Numbered from the stretch's first letter, positions 22,542-31,077 are shown. The stretch is DNA of 32,487 nt from Candidatus Saccharimonadota bacterium (GCA_020427985.1 JAGQNR010000009.1:1-32487); one strand, 5' to 3'. The notes: generated by a model not told the origin, from the sequence alone. Translations and numbers: made by a program.

Positions 22542-25340
22542 ATGGGACAAGCAACTAATCAGAGCGTAAAGCGATTCTTTACAAAGCCAAAGTCAAAGGC
22601 CTACGACCAAGTTAAATGGGAAAAGCGTGATTCGGAACTCAAGAACCCTTTTACGGGTGAAATAGTTTTCCAGCAAAAGGGAGTAGAAATTCCAGAGGGT
22701 TGGTCGATGAACGCTCTCAATATTGTCGCGCAAAAATACTTTACTGGTACTCCAGGTGATGCTGACCGCGAAACATCCCTAAAACACCTCATAGACCGAG
22801 TGGTCGATACTGTGGTGCGACAAGGGCAGCAAGAGGGATACTTTGACAACGACACTGACGCCGAAAACTTTCGCGAGGAACTCAAATATGTCCTGGCGAC
22901 ACAGCGCGCAGCCTTTAACAGTCCAGTTTGGTTTAATATTGGCGCGCCAGAGCGTGCTCAGCAAGCGAGTGCGTGCTTTATTCTTGGCGTCGAAGACACT
23001 ATGCCGTCTATTTTGCAGTGGTACACCGACGAAGGCATGATTTTTAAGGGGGGTTCGGGAAGTGGTGTCAATGTTAGCTCGATTCGCTCAAGTGTTGAGC
23101 CTCTTGGCAAGAGTGCGGGGACTGCCTCGGGTCCGCTGAGCTTTATGCGCGGTGCCGATGCCAGTGCGGGCGCTATCAAGAGCGGCGGTAAAACCCGTCG
23201 TGCGGCTAAGATGGTGATTCTCGATGTTGACCATCCAGACGTAGAAGAGTTTATTTGGTGCAAAGCCATCGAAGAACGCAAGGCACGTGCCTTGCAAGAA
23301 GCTGGGTTCGACATGAGCCTTGATGGCAAAGACATCTTTAGTGTGCAGTACCAAAATGCTAACAACTCTGTACGTGTGACTGATGAGTTCATGCAGGCCG
23401 TAGTTGATAACAAAGATTGGGATCTTAAGGCAGTTAAAACCGGTAAAACCGTTCGTACAGTCAAGGCTCGCGACATTATGCGCCAGTTTGCCGAAGCAAC
23501 CTGGGAATGTGCTGATCCTGGCATGCAGTTCGACACTGTCATTAACAAGTGGCATACCACGCCAAATGCTGGGCGTATCAATGGCTCTAACCCCTGTAGT
23601 GAGTATATGCACCTTGATAATTCTGCCTGTAATCTCGCTAGCATTAACCTGCTTAAATATCTCAATGACGACTTTAGTTTTGATGTCGAGAGCTTTAAGC
23701 ACACGGTTGAACTGGTATTTACCGCTCAAGAGATACTAGTTGGCTACAGCGAATACCCAACCGAACGCATTACCAAAAACGCCAAAGCCTATCGTGAACT
23801 TGGTATTGGCTATGCTAACTTGGGTGCACTTTTGATGGCGCAAGGGTTGCCCTATGATAGCGATGAGGGTCGTGCTCAGGCAGCGGCTATCACTGCACTG
23901 CTAACTGGTCATTCATACGCTACAAGCGCTCGAATTGCCCAAAAGGTTGGCCCATTTGCCGGTTACCACAAAGACCGTGACAATATGCTTCATGTGCTTC
24001 GTATGCACCGTGAGGCGGTCAACCACATCGATGCGGGGTTAGTGTCTGAGGACCTGCTTAGCGCTGCAGCTACTGCCTGGGATGAGGCGGTCGAACTTGG
24101 CGAATTGTACGGTGTGCGTAACAGCCAAGCCAGCGTTTTGGCTCCAACTGGCACCATTGGTCTAATGATGGATTGCGACACAACAGGTATTGAACCCGAC
24201 CTAGGTCTGGTGAAGGTCAAGAAGCTTGTGGGCGGTGGCACCATGAGTATTGTGAACCAAACAGTACCACGTGCTCTTAAAGCACTTGGCTATACTCCAG
24301 AGCAGGTGAACGACATCGTAGCCTACATTGACACCGAAAAAACCATCCTTGGCGCCCCACACCTGCAACAATCGCACGAACCCGTTTTTGCTTGTTCAAT
24401 GGGTGATAACTCTATTCATTACCTTGGTCATGTCAAGATGATGGCCGCTGTTCAGCCATTCCTATCTGGCGCAATTAGTAAAACGGTCAATATGCCAGAG
24501 ACGGCAACTGTCGAGGACATTGAGCAACTCCATATCGATTCATGGCGCATGGGTCTTAAGGCAGTTGCTATTTACCGTGACAACTGTAAAGTCGCCCAGC
24601 CACTCAGTATGGCTAAAAAAGACGGTGACACTCCGAAGGACGCTGTTCAGGCTGCGCCATTGGTGGTTGCCGACGACGGCAAGATTGTCATTAAAGGTGC
24701 AGTACGCCGTAAGATGCCACGCAAACGCACTAGTCGAACTTACCGGTTCGAGGTTGCTGACCTCGAGGGATTCTTTACAGTTGGTGAATACGCAGACGGT
24801 ACTCCCGGTGAAATCTTCATCACTGTTAGCAAACAGGGTTCAACCTTGGCGGGGCTCATGGACTCTTTTGCGATTAGTATGAGTCATGGCTTGCAATATG
24901 GTGTACCGCTCAAGAGCTACGTTAAGACGTTGCGCGGTACCAGCTTTGCACCTTTTGGTATTACCGACGACCCAGATATTCGCACCGCTAGTTCAGTGAC
25001 AGATTACATTATTCGTAGGCTAGCGCTCGACTATTTGAGCTTTGATGACCGCCTAGAGCTTGGTCTTGCTAGCTTCGACGACATGCCAGAATCCCAGACG
25101 AGCTTGCTCGACGAAGAAACTGAGCCAGTAGAAACCGAAGGTATTGAAGTAGCTGAAACACGTCCAGTACAAATGAGCGTGCCAAAAGCTACTATTGCCC
25201 AAAGTACTGCGAGCGATACCCCCCAGGCCACAACCAAGGACTCAACAGCACCGCTTTGCTATAACTGTGGTAATCAGACACAGCGCTCAGGCAGCTGTTA
25301 TGTTTGTACCTCTTGTGGCAGCACAACTGGTTGTAGCTAA
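22542..25340 (+). CDS. nrdJ: Adenosylcobalamin-dependent (class II) ribonucleotide reductase, 932 aa
   Basis: Reduces ribonucleotides to deoxyribonucleotides using adenosylcobalamin to create a thiyl radical; no beta subunit gene is nearby. Family landmarks are an active-site cysteine in ASACFILGVED, the region NPCSEYMHLDNSACNLASINLL (in part: NPCSEYMHLD, CNLASIN), and PTGTIGLMMDCDTTG. The C-terminus carries a zinc-ribbon-like CYNC...CYVCTSCG...C tail (last 30 residues) typical of this NrdJ type, which relays reducing power. No intein is seen. GGGGAG precedes the ATG. The organism must obtain cobalamin, likely from a host or surroundings (inference). It is regulated with nrdR. Confidence 0.96.
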   Translation: MGQATNQSVKRFFTKPKSKAYDQVKWEKRDSELKNPFTGEIVFQQKGVEIPEGWSMNALNIVAQKYFTGTPGDADRETSLKHLIDRVVDTVVRQGQQEGYFDNDTDAENFREELKYVLATQRAAFNSPVWFNIGAPERAQQASACFILGVEDTMPSILQWYTDEGMIFKGGSGSGVNVSSIRSSVEPLGKSAGTASGPLSFMRGADASAGAIKSGGKTRRAAKMVILDVDHPDVEEFIWCKAIEERKARALQEAGFDMSLDGKDIFSVQYQNANNSVRVTDEFMQAVVDNKDWDLKAVKTGKTVRTVKARDIMRQFAEATWECADPGMQFDTVINKWHTTPNAGRINGSNPCSEYMHLDNSACNLASINLLKYLNDDFSFDVESFKHTVELVFTAQEILVGYSEYPTERITKNAKAYRELGIGYANLGALLMAQGLPYDSDEGRAQAAAITALLTGHSYATSARIAQKVGPFAGYHKDRDNMLHVLRMHREAVNHIDAGLVSEDLLSAAATAWDEAVELGELYGVRNSQASVLAPTGTIGLMMDCDTTGIEPDLGLVKVKKLVGGGTMSIVNQTVPRALKALGYTPEQVNDIVAYIDTEKTILGAPHLQQSHEPVFACSMGDNSIHYLGHVKMMAAVQPFLSGAISKTVNMPETATVEDIEQLHIDSWRMGLKAVAIYRDNCKVAQPLSMAKKDGDTPKDAVQAAPLVVADDGKIVIKGAVRRKMPRKRTSRTYRFEVADLEGFFTVGEYADGTPGEIFITVSKQGSTLAGLMDSFAISMSHGLQYGVPLKSYVKTLRGTSFAPFGITDDPDIRTASSVTDYIIRRLALDYLSFDDRLELGLASFDDMPESQTSLLDEETEPVETEGIEVAETRPVQMSVPKATIAQSTASDTPQATTKDSTAPLCYNCGNQTQRSGSCYVCTSCGSTTGCS

Positions 25341-25359
25341 ATTTTGCTCTGCAGCAATC

Positions 25360-25392
25360 ATAAAGAGAACCGGCAAGGCCGGTTCTCTTTAT
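25360..25392 (+). terminator. Bidirectional intrinsic terminator after nrdJ
   Basis: A 14-bp stem ATAAAGAGAACCGG / CCGGTTCTCTTTAT (25360-25373 and 25379-25392) with a 5-nt loop ends the nrdR-nrdJ operon. Confidence 0.9.
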
Positions 25393-25435
25393 GATGTCAA
25401 TCTTTCGCGTCCTAGACCCCAACTGCTAAGTTATG

Positions 25436-25441
25436 TATACT
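25436..25441 (+). promoter_or_regulatory. -10 element, leaderless-type start for the gene at 25449
   Basis: TATACT ends 7 nt before the ATG at 25449; no Shine-Dalgarno and no clear -35. Confidence 0.55.
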
Positions 25442-25448
25442 TGCTATC

Positions 25449-25718
25449 ATGAAGATACTAGTGCTTTATCGGCCAAATTCTGAGCATGCCAGGGGGGTGG
25501 AATCGTTTTTGCACGATTTACAGAAGCAGCATTATATACAACCACGTAATCTCAAAACGCTCAATATGGACAGCCGGGAGGGAATTTCAACTGCGAGCAT
25601 ATACGACATCATGGCGTTTCCGGCAATTCTCGTAACAGCAGACAACGGACAGTATATGAAGCACTGGGAAGGTAATTTGCCACTTATGAGTGAAGTTATG
25701 AGCTACACGCTGGTCTAA
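25449..25718 (+). CDS. Cysteine-free thioredoxin-fold-like protein, 89 aa
   Basis: The sequence follows a thioredoxin/glutaredoxin pattern. A first strand MKILVLYRP is followed by a helix at about 13-27, a strand around LNMDS, a helix at about 44-54, then a MAFPAILVT segment with a likely cis-proline, a GQYMKHWEG turn and a last helix. The protein contains no cysteine at all; where CxxC would sit there is RPNSEHAR. It therefore cannot do thiol-disulfide exchange. It lies just after the ribonucleotide reductase operon but is separated from it by a terminator and has its own leaderless-type promoter. It could be a structural or regulatory redoxin relative. The fold assignment is inference from pattern. 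Confidence 0.65.
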   Translation: MKILVLYRPNSEHARGVESFLHDLQKQHYIQPRNLKTLNMDSREGISTASIYDIMAFPAILVTADNGQYMKHWEGNLPLMSEVMSYTLV

Positions 25719-25759
25719 TTGTTGTCGCCGATGTTCTCTTTACGGCGCTGGGTAAGGCC

Positions 25760-25788
25760 TTGAGAAAACAGGCGATAGACGCTATTAT
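25760..25788 (+). promoter_or_regulatory. Promoter of the T-box / ileS operon
   Basis: TTGAGA (25760-25765), a 17-nt spacer and TATTAT (25783-25788). The start near 25795 gives a leader of about 220 nt that holds the T-box element. The short stretch 25719-25759 shows no gene. Confidence 0.75.
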
Positions 25789-25794
25789 GTACAT

Positions 25795-26014
25795 AAGGAC
25801 GCTGTAGTTTTGCTACGTGAGTGAGTATCGGTCACGAAGTCCGTGGACAGAAAAGGCCCGCGCCCAAGTAGATTCCACCGCGCATGCTGCGATAAAGCAA
25901 GTAACGAAGTGCTAAAAGAACGGTTATCACCGCTTTTAGAAACCGGATGGTACCCCCCATTTTACCTGGGGTCCGGTGTCTAACAGGGGTGATTTTTATT
26001 TGGAGTTAACTATT
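25795..26014 (+). promoter_or_regulatory. Isoleucine T-box riboswitch with short Stem I
   Basis: The T-box bulge TGGTACC (25948-25954) matches the UGGNACC consensus. It sits inside an antiterminator-like helix: ACCGG (25942-25946) pairs with CCGGT (25973-25977), and CCCC (25955-25958) with GGGG (25968-25971). Directly before it is a perfect Stem III, CTAAAAG-AA-CGGT / ACCG-CTTTTAG (25912-25939). Near the 5' end the hairpin CGTGA / TCACG (25816-25836) has the loop GTGAGTATCGG with an ATC codon (25827-25829), a specifier for isoleucine like the very short Stem I of actinobacterial ileS T-boxes. UGGU fits a tRNA with discriminator A, as tRNA-Ile has. ileS is the second gene downstream. The expression switch is unclear: a T-run (25993-25997) suggests termination, but no strong terminator stem is obvious, and I do not see a good anti-Shine-Dalgarno. 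Confidence 0.82.
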
Positions 26015-26614
26015 ATGAGCACAATCCTTATCTACGGCGATTCTAATACCTGGGGACAAGATGCCTATTTGCAACGCTATCAAGAAGCGGTTCGATGGGT
26101 GGCGCAGCTAGGCCAAAAACTTGGCCCGAATTATCGGGTAGTACCTGCAGGGCTATCGGGCAGGGTTGCTGGCAACAGTAGTGCCATAGTGCCAATCAAG
26201 CGAGGAAAAGATTCATTTGAGCTTGTATACCGCCAAACTTTTCCGGTTGATGTGGTTATTATCGCGCTTGGCACCAATGATATTAAAGAAAAATACAACA
26301 TATCAGCCGCCACGATAGTTGACGACTTGTTGTGGTACAAGCAAAAAGTTGAGCATTTGACGGACTACACCGGAAAGCCGTTACGGCCTAAGGTGCTATA
26401 CATTGCACCGCCAAATTGCATCTGTGGAACCGTGCATTTTGCTGGTGACGAAGCAAAGCGGCGGGCGATTATTGCAGGGCTACAAGCCAATAATGTCGAC
26501 ATGGTTACAGCAGAGGATATTGATTTAAGCGAAGACGGGGTGCATTTTTCGCCAAAAGGGCACATACGTATGGCAGAAATAGTATATGACAAGCTAAAGG
26601 AGATGAAACTATGA
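26015..26614 (+). CDS. SGNH/GDSL-family hydrolase, 199 aa
   Basis: The SGNH esterase/lipase blocks are present: block I YGDSNTWG with nucleophile Ser10, a Gly in PAGLSGR (about 45-50), block III GTND with Asn88, and block V DGVHFSPKGH with Asp174 and His177. There is no signal peptide, so it acts in the cytosol, perhaps as an arylesterase or acyl-hydrolase; the substrate is unknown. Start 26015 is set by GGAG at 26002-26005, 9 nt upstream; an in-frame GTG at 25976 would lie inside the T-box helix. It is the first gene under the isoleucine T-box and its stop overlaps the ileS start (ATGA), which ties it to ileS expression. Confidence 0.9.
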   Translation: MSTILIYGDSNTWGQDAYLQRYQEAVRWVAQLGQKLGPNYRVVPAGLSGRVAGNSSAIVPIKRGKDSFELVYRQTFPVDVVIIALGTNDIKEKYNISAATIVDDLLWYKQKVEHLTDYTGKPLRPKVLYIAPPNCICGTVHFAGDEAKRRAIIAGLQANNVDMVTAEDIDLSEDGVHFSPKGHIRMAEIVYDKLKEMKL

Positions 26615-29601
26615 AGTTCAAAAGCGGTACCAGGCGACGAGCGCTAGAGTATGAAAAGGATATTGCTAAGCGTTGGGAGCGGGACAATACCTTTGAGAGG
26701 TCGGTAGAGCAACGGCCAGAAAGCAACAAATGGGTATTCTATGACGGACCACCGTTCTTAACAGGGACACCGCATCACGGCCATCTGCTCGTGAGCACCG
26801 TCAAGGATGCCATGGGCCGATTTCACACCATGAAGGGCCAGCGGGTTGAGCGTACCTGGGGCTGGGATTGTCATGGCTTACCGGCCGAGGTGTATGTAGA
26901 AAAACAACTAGGCATTGCCAGTAAAAAAGAGATTGGGACCAAAATCAGTGTTGAAGACTACGTTAAGGCGTGCCGGGCAGCCATGGTAAAGACAGGTACC
27001 GAATGGGAAGACACTATTGAGCGCCTAGGGCGCTGGGTAGAATTTCGAGGCGCCTATAAAACCATGGATAAAGAATACATGGAATCTGTTTGGTGGGCAT
27101 TTAAAACCTTGTATGAAAAGGGCAAGATTTACGAAGGTGAAAAGATTCTTGTTTACTGCACCAAAGATGCCACGCCAATTAGTAAGAGCGAAGTAGCTAT
27201 GGAGAATAGCTACCAAGTCGACACTGACCCGAGTGTATTTGTCTACTTTAAGCTCCAAGACGCCGACGAATACCTTTTGGCCTGGACAACAACACCCTGG
27301 ACACTTCCCGCTAACGTGGCTGCGGCCGTACATAAAGATGAAGAGTACTCGCTCTTAGAACACGACGGCAAAAAGTTTTATGTTGCCACCGACGCAGTTA
27401 GTCGCGTTATGCAAGATACTAAGAAACAACCATTACAGTACAACGTTGTTAAAAAAATACAGGGTTCAGAATTGGTCGGCAAAAAGTATGAGCCACTTTT
27501 CGAGAATCGTGGTCCGTCTGCTCATCAAGTGTTGCATGCAGACTTTGTGACAACAGTAGATGGCACTGGTATCGTACACGAAGCACCGGCCTACGGCGAA
27601 GAAGACTACGAACTCTGTAAGGCGCATGGCATTCCTGTGGTATCGATTGTCGATGCCGACGGTAATTACACCGAGGGCCATTGGCAGGGGCAGAACATTT
27701 GGGAGGTGAACAAGCTTATCGCTAAAACCCTTGTCGAAGAGGGTAGGGCGCTCAAGGTCGATTACATTCAGCACGAATACCCCCATTGTCACCGCTGCGG
27801 CACCAAGTTGATGTACCGGGCGCATCCAAGCTGGTTCATGGATATTCAGGGCCAAAAGCACGAGATGCTGCAGGCAAACGCTGAAACTCGCTGGGTACCA
27901 GATGTACTCAGAACAGGTCGTTTTAACAACATTATTGACCAAGCACCAGATTGGAACTTGAGTCGCGACCGCTATTGGGCAACTCCAATCCCCGTCTGGA
28001 AAGGCGTACGCAATGATGGCACCGAAGAAGTCAAGGTATTTGGGAGCTACGAAGAATTTGCGCAGTATACTGGGTTATCGCTTGATGACTACCACTTACC
28101 ACAGGTCATGAATGTGACATTTGAGATGGATGGGGTGACCATGCGGCACATAGGCAAGGTATTGGACTGCTGGTTTGAGAGTGGCAGCATGTCATTTGCG
28201 CAGTTCCACTATCCGTTCGAGAACAAGGCTAAATTTGAATCGAGTTACCCGGCCGATTTCATTATCGAGGCTATCGATCAGACTAGGGGATGGTTTTATA
28301 GTTTGCTGGCGGTTAATGTTGGGCTGTTTGACAAAGCGCCCTGGAAAAACCTGATTTGTACGGGATTTATTAACGCAGCCGATGGCAAAAAAATGAGTAA
28401 GAAACTCAAAAACTACACGGATCCAATGGAGTTGATGGACAAATATAGTGCCGATAGCTTTCGGTTTTTGATGCTGAACAGCCCACTCACCAACGGTGAG
28501 AACTTTGCCTTGGCCGACAAGGACGTTGCAGACGTAGCGCGCAAACTGAGCATGGTTTGGAATATGTACGATTTCTTTACCATGTACGCCGAAGTCGATA
28601 ACTTCTCGTTTCCGTACTCTGCATCGCGAGCAGATGCGTTTCTGGTTCACGGTATGTCTCATACCGCTCACACCGATACTCCTGCTTCCTTGCACAGCAA
28701 CAAAAACCAGAAGTTCTTAGTTGAGGTTGTGCTCGATAGACTACAAAACCCGCTCGATAGGTGGATAGTTTCGCGCTTGCATCAGTTGGTGGCTGAGGTA
28801 GAAGAGCGTACTGAGGCCTATGATCTTCAGGGAGCACTCAAGCCAATCTTGCCGTTTCTGGACGACGCCAGTAACTGGTATGTGCGTCGCAGTCGACGAC
28901 GTTTTTGGAAAAGCGAAGACGACACCGATAAAGCTGATGCTTACAAGACGCTGCATTACGTTCTGACGCGACTTTCGTACCTGCTCGCACCATTTACGCC
29001 TTTTATGGCTGACGAGCTACACAACAAGCTTGTGGGGGGCGAGAGCGTGCATCTGCAAGACTGGCTGCCAGCCGGGAGTGTCGACAGCCAGGTCTTGGCT
29101 GATATGTCACGGGCACGTCAGGTGATAGAACAAGGGCTCGCTGCTCGTATGCAGAAATCCGATAGCGAAGAGCAGGTTAAGGTGCGTCAACCACTAGCTA
29201 CACTGGTCTACGGTGGCCCAAAGCTCAATGCTTTTTACGAAGCGATGATAGCCGACGAGGTAAATGTCAAAGAAGTCAAAAACGAATCCCAGGTGAAAGA
29301 AAGTGAAGTACTGCTAGACAAATCGATCACCCCAGAGCTTAAGCGCGAAGGAATGATGCGCGAAGTAGTACGTGTTGTTCAGTCAGCCCGCAAGCAAGCT
29401 GGATTGCAAGTTGACGACCATATTTCATTAGTACTCAAAACGGATGATACTATGCTTAGCCAAGCGATAGATGACTTTAAAACAACAATTTTCAAAGAAA
29501 CATTAACAGATAAAGATGCAATAGTTAAAGATATGTTTACAACGACATCAACGATTGATGGAGCCGAAATAGCGATTGCATTAGCAAAGGTATCGGATTA
29601 G
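26611..29601 (+). CDS. ileS: Isoleucyl-tRNA synthetase, type 2 (eukaryal-like), 996 aa
   Basis: Class I synthetase charging tRNA-Ile. The HIGH motif is HHGH in TGTPHHGHLL (about residues 53-58) and KMSKS is KKMSKKL (about 594-600). The CP1 editing domain lies between them (about 190-410) and the anticodon-binding region follows. Segments GWDCHGLPAE, ESVWWAFKTLYEKG and the C-terminal LDKSITPELKREGMMREVVR are closer to the eukaryal-like type 2 IleRS than to the E. coli type; this type is often linked to mupirocin tolerance (known for the family, not tested here). A CHRC pair is seen near 390. The start overlaps the SGNH hydrolase stop by 4 nt. Controlled by the T-box upstream. Confidence 0.96.
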   Translation: MKFKSGTRRRALEYEKDIAKRWERDNTFERSVEQRPESNKWVFYDGPPFLTGTPHHGHLLVSTVKDAMGRFHTMKGQRVERTWGWDCHGLPAEVYVEKQLGIASKKEIGTKISVEDYVKACRAAMVKTGTEWEDTIERLGRWVEFRGAYKTMDKEYMESVWWAFKTLYEKGKIYEGEKILVYCTKDATPISKSEVAMENSYQVDTDPSVFVYFKLQDADEYLLAWTTTPWTLPANVAAAVHKDEEYSLLEHDGKKFYVATDAVSRVMQDTKKQPLQYNVVKKIQGSELVGKKYEPLFENRGPSAHQVLHADFVTTVDGTGIVHEAPAYGEEDYELCKAHGIPVVSIVDADGNYTEGHWQGQNIWEVNKLIAKTLVEEGRALKVDYIQHEYPHCHRCGTKLMYRAHPSWFMDIQGQKHEMLQANAETRWVPDVLRTGRFNNIIDQAPDWNLSRDRYWATPIPVWKGVRNDGTEEVKVFGSYEEFAQYTGLSLDDYHLPQVMNVTFEMDGVTMRHIGKVLDCWFESGSMSFAQFHYPFENKAKFESSYPADFIIEAIDQTRGWFYSLLAVNVGLFDKAPWKNLICTGFINAADGKKMSKKLKNYTDPMELMDKYSADSFRFLMLNSPLTNGENFALADKDVADVARKLSMVWNMYDFFTMYAEVDNFSFPYSASRADAFLVHGMSHTAHTDTPASLHSNKNQKFLVEVVLDRLQNPLDRWIVSRLHQLVAEVEERTEAYDLQGALKPILPFLDDASNWYVRRSRRRFWKSEDDTDKADAYKTLHYVLTRLSYLLAPFTPFMADELHNKLVGGESVHLQDWLPAGSVDSQVLADMSRARQVIEQGLAARMQKSDSEEQVKVRQPLATLVYGGPKLNAFYEAMIADEVNVKEVKNESQVKESEVLLDKSITPELKREGMMREVVRVVQSARKQAGLQVDDHISLVLKTDDTMLSQAIDDFKTTIFKETLTDKDAIVKDMFTTTSTIDGAEIAIALAKVSD

Positions 29602-29604
29602 TAG

Positions 29605-30300
29605 GTGAGTAGCAAAACAACAACGCCTGTAATAGGTATTACACCACATTTTGATAACGGCGTGAAGCTTCCGAAGGCCGGCCGGTCAATGATACTGAGG
29701 CGTGAATATACCGAAGCAATTGCTGCCGTTGGTGGGACACCTCTCGTGCTCAACCCAAGCATGTCGGTTGAGATAGCCCTGAGCTTATGCGATGGGTTAG
29801 TGTTATCTGGTGGTGAAGATGTGCCAGCGCATCTGTACGGTGCCACTCAGACACTTTATTTAGAGGAGCCACTCGAGAGAGTCGAGTGGGAAACGAAGCT
29901 TATTCGAGCGTTTCGACATGCTAAAAAGCCGATTTTAGGGGTATGTTATGGCATGCAACTTTTGGCGGTTGTGAACGGTGGTGCGCTTCATCAGGATATC
30001 GACACCGAAATTCCCGATGTACTGGTGCACCACAATGCCGTGACAAATGCCAGCATGAAGCATATGGTGACGTTTAGCGATGATTTTTTGGGATTTACGG
30101 CGGGACAGCAGGTAGAGGTAGCTTCGCGACATCATCAGGCAGTCGCGTTGGTGCCCGGCGAGTTTCATGTAGCAGCCAAGGCTCCCGATGGAGTGATTGA
30201 GGCGATACGCGGCGACAGGGTATATGGTATACAATGGCACCCCGAGTCAGATGAAACGGCGATGAGAATTTATCGCTCATTTGTTAAGCTTTGTGAGTAA
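29605..30300 (+). CDS. Class I glutamine amidotransferase / gamma-glutamyl hydrolase (peptidase C26), 231 aa
   Basis: The catalytic triad is visible: nucleophile Cys114 in GVCYGMQL and His211/Glu213 in QWHPES. The substrate loop LVLSGGEDV (about 66-73) is typical of the C26 family that includes PuuD (gamma-glutamyl-GABA hydrolase). The real substrate is unknown and could be another gamma-glutamyl compound. The GTG start at 29605 is 3 nt after the ileS stop, so translation is coupled and the gene is the third of the T-box operon. There is no signal peptide. A terminator-like hairpin follows at 30435-30472. Confidence 0.9.
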   Translation: MSSKTTTPVIGITPHFDNGVKLPKAGRSMILRREYTEAIAAVGGTPLVLNPSMSVEIALSLCDGLVLSGGEDVPAHLYGATQTLYLEEPLERVEWETKLIRAFRHAKKPILGVCYGMQLLAVVNGGALHQDIDTEIPDVLVHHNAVTNASMKHMVTFSDDFLGFTAGQQVEVASRHHQAVALVPGEFHVAAKAPDGVIEAIRGDRVYGIQWHPESDETAMRIYRSFVKLCE

Positions 30301-30642
30301 GAACTCGATATTGTAACTCCATTTTAACCGAAGTGGCCCGCACTGTGTAGCTTTAGTCAAGAAGTGAGAAATTTGTACCCACATCCATCTGTTACATACT
30401 ACCTATTTTCATTTCATTAACCCTTAGTTTCATTGCGAAGGCCGCGATAGCGGCACTCGCTCTCCTTTTTTGCCGGAATTTTTCTAAGTTCTAAGTTCTA
30501 CGATCTAAGCTCTGTGTGCCTTTGTGCTTTGACACTCGATACCCTGAGCCAGAAACCCTATCCCCAGCTCTGAGCTCTCTGCGTTCAACTCACGTCTCTG
30601 CTCGGATGGCTTTTCAACGCCGTAGGGTTGTAAAACAGAGGT
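30301..30642 (+). other. Intergenic region with terminator-like hairpin and heptamer repeats
   Basis: No gene is seen. The hairpin GCGA-AG-GCCGC-GATA-GCGGC-AC-TCGC (30435-30460) followed by CTCCTTTTTT is a likely terminator of the T-box operon. At 30484-30511 the sequence is a tandem of heptamers TCTAAGT, TCTAAGT, TCTACGA, TCTAAGC. Near 30537-30566 CGATACCCTGAG and AAACCCTATCCCC belong to the CCCTAAA-like repeat family. Confidence 0.6.
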
Positions 30643-30718
30643 AGGGTATGGTACAATTGTGCGGTTATAAGCAATCCGCTCAAAAACAAGAAGAGCGGGC
30701 TAACTTAAGGGATAACAG
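30620..30718 (+). promoter_or_regulatory. rplU promoter and leader with mutually exclusive hairpins
   Basis: TTGTAA, an 18-nt spacer and TACAAT form a promoter ending at about 30658. The leader of about 55 nt can form GCGG (30661-30664) / CCGC (30676-30679) or CCGCTC (30676-30681) / GAGCGG (30693-30698). The middle strand is shared, so the two hairpins exclude each other. AAGGGA precedes the ATG. The layout suggests a ribosomal-protein leader, perhaps controlled by L21. Confidence 0.5.
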
Positions 30719-31027
30719 ATGAAAAAAGCAATTATTGCTACCGGCGGAAAACAATATGTCGTATCCGAAGGTGAAACACTATCCATCGAGAGGCTCAAAA
30801 GTGACGACAAAACCGTCAACTTTGATGCACTACTCGTTGTAGACGGCGACAAGACTACTGTGGGCGTACCTACGGTTAAAGGTGCGGTAGTAAAGGCTAC
30901 TGTTGTAGACGCTGAGGCACGTGCCGCTAAAGTAACAGCCATCCGCTATAAAGCCAAAAAGCGTGTACATAAGGTACACGGTCACAAACAGCACCAAACA
31001 GTTATCAAGATTGATAGCATCGGTTAG
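30719..31027 (+). CDS. rplU: Ribosomal protein L21, 102 aa
   Basis: L21 of the 50S subunit, of normal length. It has the N-terminal IIATGGKQYVVSEGE motif and the conserved C-terminal region with KKRVHKVHGHKQHQT-type basic residues that contacts 23S rRNA (KAKKRVHKVHGHKQ). The start is supported by AAGGGA. In most bacteria rpmA (L27) follows; here a terminator comes 24 nt later and rpmA is not in the window. A structured leader precedes it. Confidence 0.95.
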   Translation: MKKAIIATGGKQYVVSEGETLSIERLKSDDKTVNFDALLVVDGDKTTVGVPTVKGAVVKATVVDAEARAAKVTAIRYKAKKRVHKVHGHKQHQTVIKIDSIG

Positions 31028-31050
31028 GCTACTTTTTTTGTCAGTGGCGG

Positions 31051-31077
31051 ACACCTCGGGTAACCGAGGTGTTTTTG
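31051..31077 (+). terminator. Intrinsic terminator after rplU
   Basis: A 9-bp stem ACACCTCGG / CCGAGGTGT (31051-31059 and 31064-31072) with a GTAA loop and a T-run. It makes rplU monocistronic. Confidence 0.92.
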
